Source: Aquipuribacter sp. SD81
Lineage (GTDB): Bacteria > Actinomycetota > Actinomycetes > Actinomycetales > JBBAYJ01
Assembly: GCF_037153975.1 (NCBI RefSeq)
Contig: NZ_JBBAYJ010000014.1
Span: 42,008 to 106,007, forward strand
Reading direction: 5' to 3'
DNA: 64,000 bases
The position numbers were made by a program, and so were the translations under genes. Below, piece after piece: positions 43,327-51,303 of the stretch; within the stretch, counting starts at the first letter, position 1; every line of letters starts with the position of its first letter. Under the pieces are notes generated by a model, which made no database searches, was not told where the DNA came from, and saw only the letters and a program-made list of their open reading frames with translations.

Positions 43327-44067
43327 TCAGGCCGCCCCGTCGGTCTCGAGCGAGAGCTCGCGGAGGTCTGCGGCGACCCCGTCCGGCGCGCGGCCGACCA
43401 GGCGGTCGGAGGTGAGGACGGGCCACCGGGCGGTGCGCACCAGCCGGGCACCCGTGCCGGCGAGGCCGTCGACGAGGGCGACGTCCTCGCCGGAGGACAG
43501 CGGCGGGTACCCGCCCGCGGCGAGGTAGGCGCTGGCGCGGACACCGAGGTTGGCCCCGTGCACGTGGGCGTGCCCCTCCCGGTGCTCCTGCTGCGCACCC
43601 CAGAGACCCGAGAGCCCGCCGCCGGGCAGCACGACCGTGCCGACCCACGCGTCGGCGCCCCGCTCGGCGGCCGCGACCTGCGCGAGGAGCCACTGCGGCG
43701 GTACCGCGGAGTCGGCGTCGGTGCCCGCGAGCCACGTCTCGTGGTCCTCGACGCCCGCCGTCCTGGCCGCCTCGAGCGCGTCGGCGGCCCCGGCCGCGCG
43801 CGCGGCACCCACCCCGCGGGGCCGGGTGGTGAGGACCACGGGCCGGTCCGCGCCCTCGGGCCACGGGGCGCGGGCCACCACCCCGGCGCTGTCGTCGAGG
43901 CACCCGTCGAGCACGACGACGACCCGGGCACGGACGTCGGGCCGCTCGACGGTGAGGAGCCGGACCGCGTCGCCGAGCGCGCGGAGGCAGCGGCCGAGCA
44001 GCCGCTCCTCGTCGCGCGCCGGCACGACGACGCCGACGACGCGCACCCGAGCGTCCCGCCCGCTCAC
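43327..44067 (-). CDS. GT2-family glycosyltransferase
   Basis: 246 residues from GTG 44067. GT-A fold: VVGVVVPARDEERLLGRCLRAL at the N-terminus, the DXD-type LAGTDADSAVPPQWL, and the late acceptor-region GGYPPLSSGEDVALVDGL with an ED motif. No membrane helices. It transfers a sugar from a nucleotide donor to an unknown acceptor. Last gene of a four-gene unit; each start overlaps the preceding stop by 4 bp (GTGA). Confidence 0.86.
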   Translation of the reverse strand: MSGRDARVRVVGVVVPARDEERLLGRCLRALGDAVRLLTVERPDVRARVVVVLDGCLDDSAGVVARAPWPEGADRPVVLTTRPRGVGAARAAGAADALEAARTAGVEDHETWLAGTDADSAVPPQWLLAQVAAAERGADAWVGTVVLPGGGLSGLWGAQQEHREGHAHVHGANLGVRASAYLAAGGYPPLSSGEDVALVDGLAGTGARLVRTARWPVLTSDRLVGRAPDGVAADLRELSLETDGAA

Positions 44068-44666
44068 GAGAGCCAGCCCTCGGCCCGGGCCACCGACGGT
44101 TCCCCCGCGGTCCACACGTCGAGCAGGAGGTCGGGCTCCTCGTGGTGCGCGACCTGCCGGAGCCCGGTCGCGCCGAGCCCGGCGTGCACCGCCTCGGCGT
44201 CGAGCGGGTAGTCCGGCGCGGGGTGCCGCCAGTGGCAGGCGAGCAGGACCCCGTCGGACGCGAGCGCATCGGTGCTGCGCCCGGCCAGCTCCGCGAGGTC
44301 GTCGGCGCCGAGGTAGTAGCCGACCTCGGACACGACGACGAGGTCGAAGCGGCCACCGGGCCACTGCCCGGGCAGCCGGCGCTGCTCGACCGCGACGTGC
44401 GGCGCGACGCCGGCCACGCGGGCGCGGGTGAGCCCGACGGCGGTGGCGTCGACGTCGCACGCGAGCACCCGGTCGCAGCGGGCCGCCAGCCGCTCGGTGA
44501 GGTGACCGGCCGCGCAGCCGACCTCCAGCGCGTGCCCGAACCGCTCGCGGGGCAGGGCGGCGAGCACGAGGTCGCGCTTGCGCCGCTCGTACCAGCGGTC
44601 GGCGATCCGCCACGGGTCGTCGTCGTCGCGCCACAGCCGGGCGAAGTACTCCGGCGGCAGCGTCAC
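44064..44666 (-). CDS. SAM-dependent methyltransferase (class I)
   Basis: 200 residues from GTG 44666. N-terminal YFARLWRDDDDPWRIADRWYERRKRDLVLAAL is characteristic of NodS/DUF-type methyltransferases encoded beside PIG-L deacetylases. The SAM motif is HALEVGCAAGHLTERLA, with CDVDATAVGLTRAR as the acidic loop. NodS itself N-methylates a deacetylated glucosamine, so N-methylation of a deacetylated amino sugar is a fair hypothesis here. Confidence 0.85.
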   Translation of the reverse strand: MTLPPEYFARLWRDDDDPWRIADRWYERRKRDLVLAALPRERFGHALEVGCAAGHLTERLAARCDRVLACDVDATAVGLTRARVAGVAPHVAVEQRRLPGQWPGGRFDLVVVSEVGYYLGADDLAELAGRSTDALASDGVLLACHWRHPAPDYPLDAEAVHAGLGATGLRQVAHHEEPDLLLDVWTAGEPSVARAEGWLS

Positions 44667-45439
44667 GACGGCACCGCCGGCGTGACGAGGACGAGCTCGA
44701 CGTCGCGCGCGAAGCGGGCCAGCACCTCCGGCGGGAGCACGGCGCGGTCCGCGGCGGCGGGCCCGAGGGGGCGGACCTGTGTGACGAACTGCGCGACCGC
44801 CGCGGCCTTGACGGTCCGGGTCGCCTCGTCGAGGGCGACGAGGTGGGCGTGCGACCACCGGGGGGCGAGCACGTCGGCCGTCCCCCAGTGCCACGCCCAG
44901 ATCGGCACCTCCCACAGCGGCACGCCGTGACGGGCGGCGGCTCGCGCCGCCGCCCGTCCGCAGACCTCGTGGTCGGGGTGGCCGTCCTCGCGCCAGGGGG
45001 CGAGGACGAGGTCGACGCCGCCGTCCTGCAGCGCGCGGTCGGCGGCCGCCGCGACGTCCGCCTCGCGCCCGAGCAGGCCGGAGTCGGGCAGGGCGAGCCA
45101 CGTGGTGGTGCCGTCGAGCCCGAGCACGTCGCGGGCCTGCACGGACTCCTCGCGGCGCCGCCGCGCCAGCTCGGCGCCGGACACGACCGTGCTGCCGGGG
45201 TGGGAGGCCTCCCCGTCGGTGGCCCACACCACGTCGACCCGCCAGCCGCGTCGGGCCAGGCCGTGCAGCAGGCCTCCCGCCCCCAGCACCTCGTCGTCCG
45301 GGTGGGCGACGAGGACGAGGACGCGCGGCGCCCGTCCGGGCGGGGTCGCGGGCGGCACGGCCGTGGGTGCGGCGAGCCCGGCCAGCCACGGCCGCCAGTG
45401 GGTCTCCGGCGTGCCGGCGCCGGCGATGACCTGGCTCAC
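44663..45439 (-). CDS. PIG-L family N-acetylglucosamine-type deacetylase
   Basis: 258 residues from GTG 45439. Zinc motif AHPDDE in VLVLVAHPDDEVLGAGGLLHGL, then GHPDHEVCGRAA, the second PIG-L/LmbE metal-binding motif. Members deacetylate GlcNAc in mycothiol, GPI and related pathways. This copy is not the mycothiol MshB, judging from its length and setting. GTGA overlaps at both ends. Confidence 0.9.
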   Translation of the reverse strand: MSQVIAGAGTPETHWRPWLAGLAAPTAVPPATPPGRAPRVLVLVAHPDDEVLGAGGLLHGLARRGWRVDVVWATDGEASHPGSTVVSGAELARRRREESVQARDVLGLDGTTTWLALPDSGLLGREADVAAAADRALQDGGVDLVLAPWREDGHPDHEVCGRAAARAAARHGVPLWEVPIWAWHWGTADVLAPRWSHAHLVALDEATRTVKAAAVAQFVTQVRPLGPAAADRAVLPPEVLARFARDVELVLVTPAVPS

Positions 45440-46500
45440 GCCTCGTCCCGGGCGTCGAGCACCAGCCCGCCGAGCACCGCGAGGTCGCGGTCGCCGTGGG
45501 ACTGGCGCACGTACACGGTGAGGTCGGCGACGGCCCGCGCGTGCTCGGCGTCCGTCGCGAGCGGGCCGGGACCGCACGTGCGGGCGGTCTCCAGCAGCGT
45601 GACCTCGACCGCGGTCTCCACCGCCGCGCGGGCGCGGGCGGCCGCGAGGCGCGCCGCACCGGTGCCGACCTCTACGCCGTCACCGTCCTCGCGCCCGTCC
45701 TCGCGCCCGGCTGCGTGCCCGGGCCCGGGTCCGCTCGCGCGGTCGGCGAGGTCGGCGACGACGAGCAGCGTCGCCCACGCGGCGTGCTGGGCGGCGTCGA
45801 CCCGGGCGAGCGAGGCGAGGGCGAGGTCGCTGCGGTGCCGCGCGGCGACGCGGTGCAGCGTGCGGGCCACCCGCCGCGCACCGCCGAGCCACACGGCGGC
45901 CACGCCGGCCGCCCCCCACCAGAAGCCGGTCCGGTCGAGGTACGCGCCGGGGGCGCCGACGGGCTCGGCGGCGACGGTGTCGAGGTGGAGGTCGCGCGTG
46001 TCGGAGCCGGCCATGCCGGGTCCCGCCCACGCCGACGGCCTGACGGTGACGCCCGGGTGACGGGGGTCGAGCGCGAGGAGGCGGTAGCCGTCGTGGGCGT
46101 GGGCGGTCACGAGCGCGCGGTCGCAGGTGGTCGCGCCGCTGCACCACGGCTTCGGGCCGCTCACCGACCAGCGCCCGCTCGCCGGGTCATGCTCGGCGCG
46201 CAGCGACGCCCCCGGCGGGTCCGCGGCCCACACGCCCCACAGGTGACGGTCCGCGCCGTCGAGCAGCCCCCCACCCGGCACCCGGCCGTCGACGGGGGGG
46301 TCGGCGAGGTCGGTGAGGATGTGGAGCGCGTCGGTGTGGGCCTCGGCGAGACGCGCGACGACGAGGTCGTCCTCGCCCAGCTCCCGCAGCCGGGCGAGGC
46401 GCAGGGCGGTGCGGCCCCGGCCGGGCAGAGGCAGGTCGAGCCGCCCCGTGTCGAGCAGGTCCCGGACCCGCGCCCCGGTCGTCACCGTCACGTCGTCCAC
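45436..46500 (-). CDS. Acyl-CoA dehydrogenase-like flavoprotein
   Basis: 354 residues from GTG 46500. The mid-segment PKPWCSGATTCDRALVTAHA with LDLDTVAAEPVGAPGAYLDRTGFWWGAAGVAAVWLGGARR-like order fits the acyl-CoA dehydrogenase beta domain and C-terminal helices, although the protein is shorter than the usual 380 residues and diverged. First gene of the four-gene unit. It may oxidise an acyl or amino intermediate. The exact catalytic base is not clear to me. Confidence 0.7.
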   Translation of the reverse strand: MDDVTVTTGARVRDLLDTGRLDLPLPGRGRTALRLARLRELGEDDLVVARLAEAHTDALHILTDLADPPVDGRVPGGGLLDGADRHLWGVWAADPPGASLRAEHDPASGRWSVSGPKPWCSGATTCDRALVTAHAHDGYRLLALDPRHPGVTVRPSAWAGPGMAGSDTRDLHLDTVAAEPVGAPGAYLDRTGFWWGAAGVAAVWLGGARRVARTLHRVAARHRSDLALASLARVDAAQHAAWATLLVVADLADRASGPGPGHAAGREDGREDGDGVEVGTGAARLAAARARAAVETAVEVTLLETARTCGPGPLATDAEHARAVADLTVYVRQSHGDRDLAVLGGLVLDARDEA

Positions 46501-46542
46501 CCGACCCCCTCACTGCACCGGGACGGCCCCCGACCGGCGGCC

Positions 46543-46578
46543 GACGGGGGCTCCGCGGCGGCGGAGCAGTCCCCCGTC
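46543..46578 (-). terminator. Terminator hairpin after ribF
   Basis: GACGGGGG pairs with CCCCCGTC and encloses CTCCGC/GCGGAG with a 4-base loop and a 4-base bulge. It lies about 50 bases after the ribF stop (minus strand) and before the acyl-CoA dehydrogenase gene, so it should separate the two units. Confidence 0.6.
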
Positions 46579-46626
46579 ACTGTGCCCCGGGGGACGCGCC
46601 CCCGCGAGCCGGCGGCAGCGCCGTTG

Positions 46627-47631
46627 TCAGCGGCCGGCGGGGTTCGCGCCGGTGGCCGGACGCGCCGCGAGCAGCTCGCGGGTGCGGTCGACGTCGAGCG
46701 CCATCTGGTCGGTGAGCGCGGTCACGGACTCGAAGCGGACCGTCGGTCGCAGCCGCTCGACGAGCTCGACGCGGACGGCCCGGCCGTACAGGTCGAAGCC
46801 GTCGGGGCCGCGGTCGAGCACGTACGCCTCCACGCGCCGCTGCGTACCGTCGAACTGCGGGTTCGTGCCGATGGAGACGGCGGTCGGCAGCCGCTCGCCG
46901 GGAGCGTCGTCGCTGTCGGGCTCGACGGTCAGCCAGCCGGCGTACACGCCGTCGGCGGGGACGAGCCCCTCGGTGGCGCCCGGCTCGGGCGACAGGTTCG
47001 CCGTCGGGTAGCCGAGCTCGCGGCCGCGGTGGTCGCCGTGGACGACGACGCCGTCGAGGCGGTGGAGGCGACCGAGCACGTCGGCGGCCTCGCGCACCCC
47101 GCCCTCGGCGAGGCACGTGCGCACCCAGCTCGACGACCAGCGCCGCCCGGCGGGGCCGGCGACGTCCTCCAGGGCGACGACGTCGAAGCCGTGGCGCTGC
47201 CCGAGCTCCCGCAGCGTGGCGAGGTCGCCCGCGTTGCGGTGCCCGAAGCGGACGTCGACGCCGATGACGACGCACACCGCGCCGAGGCCCTCGACGAGCG
47301 TCTCGCGGACCCACTGCTCGGGCGACTGCGCGGCCAGCTGCAGGTCGAAGCGCTGCACGAGCAGGCCGTCCAGGCCGGTCGTGCCGAGCAGCTCGACGCG
47401 CTGGGTCGGTCCGGTGACCAGCGGCGGGGCGACGTCGGGGCGCAGCACGTGCAGCGGGTGCGGCTCGAACGTGACGGCACGGGCCTCGGCGCCCCTCGTC
47501 TCCGCCTCGGCGCGCACCCGGTCGAGGACGGCGCGGTGACCGCGGTGGACGCCGTCGAAGTTGCCGACCGTCACGACGGCCCGGGCGGGACCGTCGCCAC
47601 GCAGCTCCTCCAGCGACCGCCACACGCGCAC
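46627..47631 (-). CDS. ribF: Bifunctional riboflavin kinase/FAD synthetase
   Basis: 334 residues from GTG 47631. The N-terminal FMN adenylyltransferase domain has VTVGNFDGVHRGHRAVLDRV and GVDVRFGHRNAGD. The C-terminal kinase domain has GRELGYPTANLSPEPG and SIGTNPQFDGTQRRVEAYVLD. Makes FMN and FAD. A GTG six bases earlier is possible, but CACGCT six bases before 47631 suits a leaderless start there. In actinobacteria it usually lies near truB/rpsO, as here. Confidence 0.95.
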   Translation of the reverse strand: MRVWRSLEELRGDGPARAVVTVGNFDGVHRGHRAVLDRVRAEAETRGAEARAVTFEPHPLHVLRPDVAPPLVTGPTQRVELLGTTGLDGLLVQRFDLQLAAQSPEQWVRETLVEGLGAVCVVIGVDVRFGHRNAGDLATLRELGQRHGFDVVALEDVAGPAGRRWSSSWVRTCLAEGGVREAADVLGRLHRLDGVVVHGDHRGRELGYPTANLSPEPGATEGLVPADGVYAGWLTVEPDSDDAPGERLPTAVSIGTNPQFDGTQRRVEAYVLDRGPDGFDLYGRAVRVELVERLRPTVRFESVTALTDQMALDVDRTRELLAARPATGANPAGR

Positions 47632-47637
47632 CGCCAC

Positions 47638-47682
47638 AGCGTGCCAGGTCGGCGGGTGCCCCTCGCGCGCGGCACGTACCGT
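47638..47682. promoter_or_regulatory. Divergent leaderless-type promoters (ribF / SRPBCC)
   Basis: Minus strand CACGCT (47643-47638) is six bases from GTG 47631. Plus strand TACCGT (47677-47682) is six bases from GTG 47689. Confidence 0.45.
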
Positions 47683-47688
47683 CTGGGC

Positions 47689-48135
47689 GTGCCCATCGTC
47701 ACCGCCCGCGACGTCGCCGCACCCGCCGCCCGCGTCCACGACCTGCTCACCGACGTCGACGCCTGGCGGCTGTGGAGCCCGCACGTGGTGTCGGTGGAGC
47801 CGCTCGGCGGCTCCTCGCCGCAGCGTGTGGGCGACGGCTGGCGCGGACGGGTGCGGCCGTTCTTCGGGCCCGCGACGACGATGGCCGTCACCGAGGTGCG
47901 CCCGGACGGCGGGTACTCGTGGGCGACCCGGGCACTGTGGCACCGACTCGTCTACGACCTGGTGGTCGAGCCGGTCGGCGAGTCCGACTGCCGGCTGTCG
48001 TTCGGGGCGCGGGTGCACGGGCCGCTGGGTCCGGTGCTCGAGCGTGTCGTCGGTCGGCTGTCGGCCTTCGGGCAGCGCCGCCGGGCCGAGCGCCTGGCGC
48101 TGCTCGCCGAGGGCTGGCAGCGCGTCGGCGCCTGA
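47689..48135 (+). CDS. SRPBCC-family (polyketide cyclase-like) protein
   Basis: 148 residues from GTG 47689. Start-type helix-grip fold: ARDVAAPAARVHDLLTDVDAWRLWSPHV is the usual N-terminal strand, helix and Trp motif, followed by antiparallel strands (YSWATRALWHRLVYDLVVEPVG) and a long C-terminal helix. Binds a hydrophobic ligand; no catalytic assignment is possible. Confidence 0.8.
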   Translation: MPIVTARDVAAPAARVHDLLTDVDAWRLWSPHVVSVEPLGGSSPQRVGDGWRGRVRPFFGPATTMAVTEVRPDGGYSWATRALWHRLVYDLVVEPVGESDCRLSFGARVHGPLGPVLERVVGRLSAFGQRRRAERLALLAEGWQRVGA

Positions 48136-48190
48136 CAGCGCCTGAGCGCCTGAGAGCGCCTGACGAGCAGCACTCACGACGCGCGCCGCC

Positions 48191-48769
48191 TCACTCCCCC
48201 GCGGCCTGCCGCGCCCGGTAGGCCGCGACGTTGGCGCGGTTGCCGCAGCCGGCGTCGCAGTAGCGCCGCGACCGGTTCTTCGACAGGTCGACGTGGAGAT
48301 TGTCGCAGTCCTCGGCCGAGCAGACCTTGAGCCGGGCGGTCTCGCCGCTGCGGACGACGTCGACGAGCGCCATCGCCGCCTCCACAGCGATGCGCGTGCC
48401 GAGCGGCTGCTCGGCCTCGGTCGCGTGCAGGTGCCAGTCCCAGCCGTCGTGCCGCACCAGGCGGGGACGGGCGCCCCCGTCGGCCAGGAGCCGGTTGACT
48501 CCCGCCACCAGCTCCTCGTCGTCCTCGGTCGTCCACAGCCGCCGCAGCTCCTCGCGGAGCGCCCGCACCTCCGCGAGCTCCGCCTCGACCGCACCCGTGC
48601 CGGACGCCCGGCCGCCGGTGAAGCGCCACTCGGCCACGAAGGCGTCGAGGTCGGCCGGGTCCTCGAGCCGGTCGGTGTCCTCCGACGCCGCCTCCGCCCC
48701 CAGGCCGAGCGTGTTGACGAGCGCCGCCGCCGACAGCAGGGCCTCCTCGGCGTCATGGGCGAAGACCAT
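48191..48769 (-). CDS. CGNR zinc-finger (ABATE-domain) transcriptional regulator
   Basis: 192 residues from ATG 48769 with ribosome-binding site AGGAGC. An N-terminal ABATE-like domain (about 1-135), then a CGNR zinc finger: LKVCSAEDCDNLHVDLSKN and RYCDAGCGNRANVAAYRAR supply four cysteines. Such proteins are predicted transcription factors. It is divergent from an EamA exporter gene and separated by an imperfect palindrome, so it probably represses that gene and itself. Confidence 0.85.
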   Translation of the reverse strand: MVFAHDAEEALLSAAALVNTLGLGAEAASEDTDRLEDPADLDAFVAEWRFTGGRASGTGAVEAELAEVRALREELRRLWTTEDDEELVAGVNRLLADGGARPRLVRHDGWDWHLHATEAEQPLGTRIAVEAAMALVDVVRSGETARLKVCSAEDCDNLHVDLSKNRSRRYCDAGCGNRANVAAYRARQAAGE

Positions 48770-48796
48770 TTTGCTCCTGACGTCTGCGGCTGTACC

Positions 48797-48819
48797 GTAA
48801 CTAGCGTCGCTTAGTTTAC
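48797..48819. promoter_or_regulatory. Candidate operator between CGNR regulator and EamA exporter
   Basis: GTAACTAGCG, T, CGCTTAGTTTAC is an imperfect inverted repeat, AT-rich relative to its surroundings, in a 70-bp divergent gap. Confidence 0.55.
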
Positions 48820-48839
48820 CTCTTACAGCGGGAGACGCC

Positions 48840-49841
48840 GTGTCCGTCACCACCACCCTCCGGCCGCCGGCCACCAACGCGACGGCGTTCGTGCCGAGCC
48901 TCGGCATCGCGCTGGCGTCGGCGGCGGCGTTCGGCAGCTCCGGGCCGTTCGCCAAGTCGCTGCTGGAGGCCGGGTGGAGCCCGGGCGCGGCGGTCACCGC
49001 CCGCATCGGCATCGCGGCCCTCGTCCTGCTGCCCGTCGCCCTCGTCATGCTCCGCGGCCGCTGGCACCTGCTGCGCCGCAACGCCGGCCTGCTCATCGCG
49101 TACGGCGTCGTCGCCGTGGCCGCCGTGCAGCTCGCCTTCTTCAGCGCGGTGCAGACGCTGTCGGTCGGGGTCGCGCTCCTGCTGGAGTACCTCGGCGTCG
49201 TGCTCGTCGTCCTGTGGCTGTGGCTGCGGCACGGGCAGCGGCCGCGCCGGTGGACCGTCGCAGGCATCGCCCTCGCGGTCGCCGGGCTCGTGCTCGTCCT
49301 CGACGTGCTCGGCGGCATGCGCGTCGACGGCGTCGGCGTGCTGTGGGCGCTCGGTGCCGCCGTCGGCCTCGCGGCGTACTTCGTGCTCTCGGCCCGGGAC
49401 GACACGGGGCTGCCGCCGCTCGTCATGGCCACCGGCGGGCTGGTCGTGGGCGCCCTGGCGCTCGGCGTCGCGGGCCTCGTCGGCGTCGTCCCCATGACCG
49501 TCACCGCCGCCGACGTCGACCTCGCGGGTCTCACCCTGCCGTGGTGGGTGCCGGTGGCGACCCTCAGCCTCGTCGCGGCCGCCTTCGCCTACGCCTCGGG
49601 GGTGAGCGCCACCCGACCGCTGGGCTCGAAGGTCGCGGGCTTCGTCGGCCTGACGGAGGTGCTCTTCAGCCTGCTGTTCGCGTGGCTGCTGCTCGGGGAG
49701 CTGCCGCTGCCGGTACAGCTGCTCGGCGGCGTGCTCGTCGTGGCCGGGGTCGTCGCCGTCCGCTACGACGAGCTGACGGCGCCCCGCGAGCCCGACCCGG
49801 CGCCGTCGCTCACACCGGAGGCCCCCGCTCCGCCACGCTGA
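48840..49841 (+). CDS. EamA/DMT-family exporter
   Basis: 333 residues from GTG 48840 with ribosome-binding site GGGAG. Ten helices in two EamA repeats (about 15-145 and 155-310). LASAAAFGSSGPFAKSLLEAGWSP and LGSKVAGFVGLTEVLFSLLFAWLLLGE are the typical repeat starts and ends. Drug/metabolite transporter family, likely exporting an amino acid-like or toxic compound. Regulated, by inference, by the divergent CGNR protein. The substrate is not visible. Confidence 0.9.
   Translation: MSVTTTLRPPATNATAFVPSLGIALASAAAFGSSGPFAKSLLEAGWSPGAAVTARIGIAALVLLPVALVMLRGRWHLLRRNAGLLIAYGVVAVAAVQLAFFSAVQTLSVGVALLLEYLGVVLVVLWLWLRHGQRPRRWTVAGIALAVAGLVLVLDVLGGMRVDGVGVLWALGAAVGLAAYFVLSARDDTGLPPLVMATGGLVVGALALGVAGLVGVVPMTVTAADVDLAGLTLPWWVPVATLSLVAAAFAYASGVSATRPLGSKVAGFVGLTEVLFSLLFAWLLLGELPLPVQLLGGVLVVAGVVAVRYDELTAPREPDPAPSLTPEAPAPPR
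49834..49839 (+). promoter_or_regulatory. Leaderless-type -10 for GT39 gene
   Basis: CACGCT, overlapping the stop region of the EamA gene, six bases before GTG 49846. Confidence 0.3.
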
Positions 49842-49845
49842 GGCC

Positions 49846-51282
49846 GTGCCCGCCGCCCGCTCGCCGCTCCCCTGGGTCGCTCTCGGCGTCGTCGCGGTCC
49901 TGCTGGTCGCCGGCGACCGCTACGGCTTCCACCGCGACGAGCTCTACCTCGTCGAGGCGGGACGGCACCCGGACCTGGCGTACCCCGACCAGCCCGCGCC
50001 CGTGCCGCTGCTGGCGGCCTGGTGGTACGACCTGAGCGGCGGCGACCTGCGCTGGTTCCGCCTCCTGCCCGCCCTCGCCGCGGGCGTCGTGGTGCTCGCG
50101 GCCGGGCTCACGGCGCGCGAGCTCGGCGGCGACCGGCGGGACCAGACGTGGACGGCGCTCGTGGTGGGGACCGCGACGACGCTCCTCGTGGCCGGGCACC
50201 TGTTCGGCACGACCGTGTTCGACATGGCGCTCACCGCCGTGACGGTCTGGCTGCTCCTGCGGGCGGTGCGTCGCGGCCGCGACCCCGGGGCGTGGGCGCT
50301 GGCCGGCGCCTCGGCCGGGGCGGCGCTCGCCGTCAAGACCCTGCCCCTGCTCGTGCTCGGCTGCTGCCTGCTCGCCCTCCTGCTCGTCGGCCCGCGGACG
50401 GCGCTGCGCAGCCCGTGGCCGTGGCTCGCCACCGGGCTGGCCTGCCTCGGGCTCGTGCCGAGCCTGCTGTGGCAGGCGACGAACGGCTGGCCGCAGCTCG
50501 ACATGGCCGCGTCCATCGGCGGTGGCGGCTCCGGCACGTCCACCGACCGGTGGCTGCTGCCCCTGCTGCTGCCGACGCTGACCGGGGCGACCTTCGTCCT
50601 CGTCGTGGTGGGGGCGGTCGCCCTGTGGCGCGACCGGTCGCTGCGCTGGCTCGCGGTCGCGGCGGTGCTGCTCGTCGGCGCGCTCGTCGCGACCGGTGGC
50701 AAGCCCTACTACGCCTTCGGCCTCGTCCCGGTGCTCGTGGCGGCGGGGGTCGCGACCGCGCGCCGCTGGGCCGGAACGCGTCGCGCCCGGCGCGGGCTGC
50801 TGGTCGGTCTCGTCGGGCTCAACGCCGGGGTCAGCGCCGTCCTCGCGCTGCCGCTGCTGCCCGCCTCCCGGGCCCCGGTCGACGTCGTCTACGACCACGG
50901 CGAGCAGGTCGGCTGGCCCGAGTACGTCGACACGGTCGCCGCCGCGGCGGCCGAGGGCGAGGCCCAGCTCGTCCTCACCGGCAACTACGGCCAGGCCGGT
51001 GCGCTCGACCTCGCGCGGCGGCAGGGTGTGACCCTCCCACCCGTCGCGAGCGGCCACGTGGGGTACTGGCACTGGAGCCGTCCGGAGGGCGAGCCGTCGC
51101 GCGTGCTCGTCGTCGGCCTCGACGACGCGGCGGGACGGCTCTTCGGGCGCTGCGACGTGGTCGCGACCGTCGACAACGCCGCCGGCCTCGACAACGACGA
51201 GCGCGGCACGACCCTGCGCATGTGCTCGGGTCCGACGACGGACTGGGACGCGCTGTGGCCGCGCCTGCGCCGAACCGGCTGA
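49846..51282 (+). CDS. GT39-like (ArnT/PMT-type) glycosyltransferase
   Basis: 478 residues, about ten to twelve helices. The first loop has GYGFHRDELYLVEAGRHPDLAYPDQPAPVPLLAAWW-type order: the RDE acidic motif and the YPDQPP-like motif of PMT-2/GT39 enzymes that use polyprenyl-phosphate sugars outside the membrane. A periplasmic C-terminal domain follows (about 340-478). Acceptor is unknown. It starts five bases after the EamA stop. CACGCT six bases before the GTG may give a second promoter. Confidence 0.82.
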   Translation: MPAARSPLPWVALGVVAVLLVAGDRYGFHRDELYLVEAGRHPDLAYPDQPAPVPLLAAWWYDLSGGDLRWFRLLPALAAGVVVLAAGLTARELGGDRRDQTWTALVVGTATTLLVAGHLFGTTVFDMALTAVTVWLLLRAVRRGRDPGAWALAGASAGAALAVKTLPLLVLGCCLLALLLVGPRTALRSPWPWLATGLACLGLVPSLLWQATNGWPQLDMAASIGGGGSGTSTDRWLLPLLLPTLTGATFVLVVVGAVALWRDRSLRWLAVAAVLLVGALVATGGKPYYAFGLVPVLVAAGVATARRWAGTRRARRGLLVGLVGLNAGVSAVLALPLLPASRAPVDVVYDHGEQVGWPEYVDTVAAAAAEGEAQLVLTGNYGQAGALDLARRQGVTLPPVASGHVGYWHWSRPEGEPSRVLVVGLDDAAGRLFGRCDVVATVDNAAGLDNDERGTTLRMCSGPTTDWDALWPRLRRTG

Positions 51283-51291
51283 GCGGCTGCC

Positions 51292-51297
51292 TACCGT
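51292..51297 (+). promoter_or_regulatory. Leaderless-type -10 for the DUF3097 gene
   Basis: TACCGT six bases before GTG 51304. Confidence 0.45.
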
Positions 51298-51303
51298 TCC
51301 CGG

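Noticed and set aside
44663..45439. MshB (mycothiol deacetylase)
   Set aside because: The protein has PIG-L motifs, but its neighbours and length do not suit MshB.
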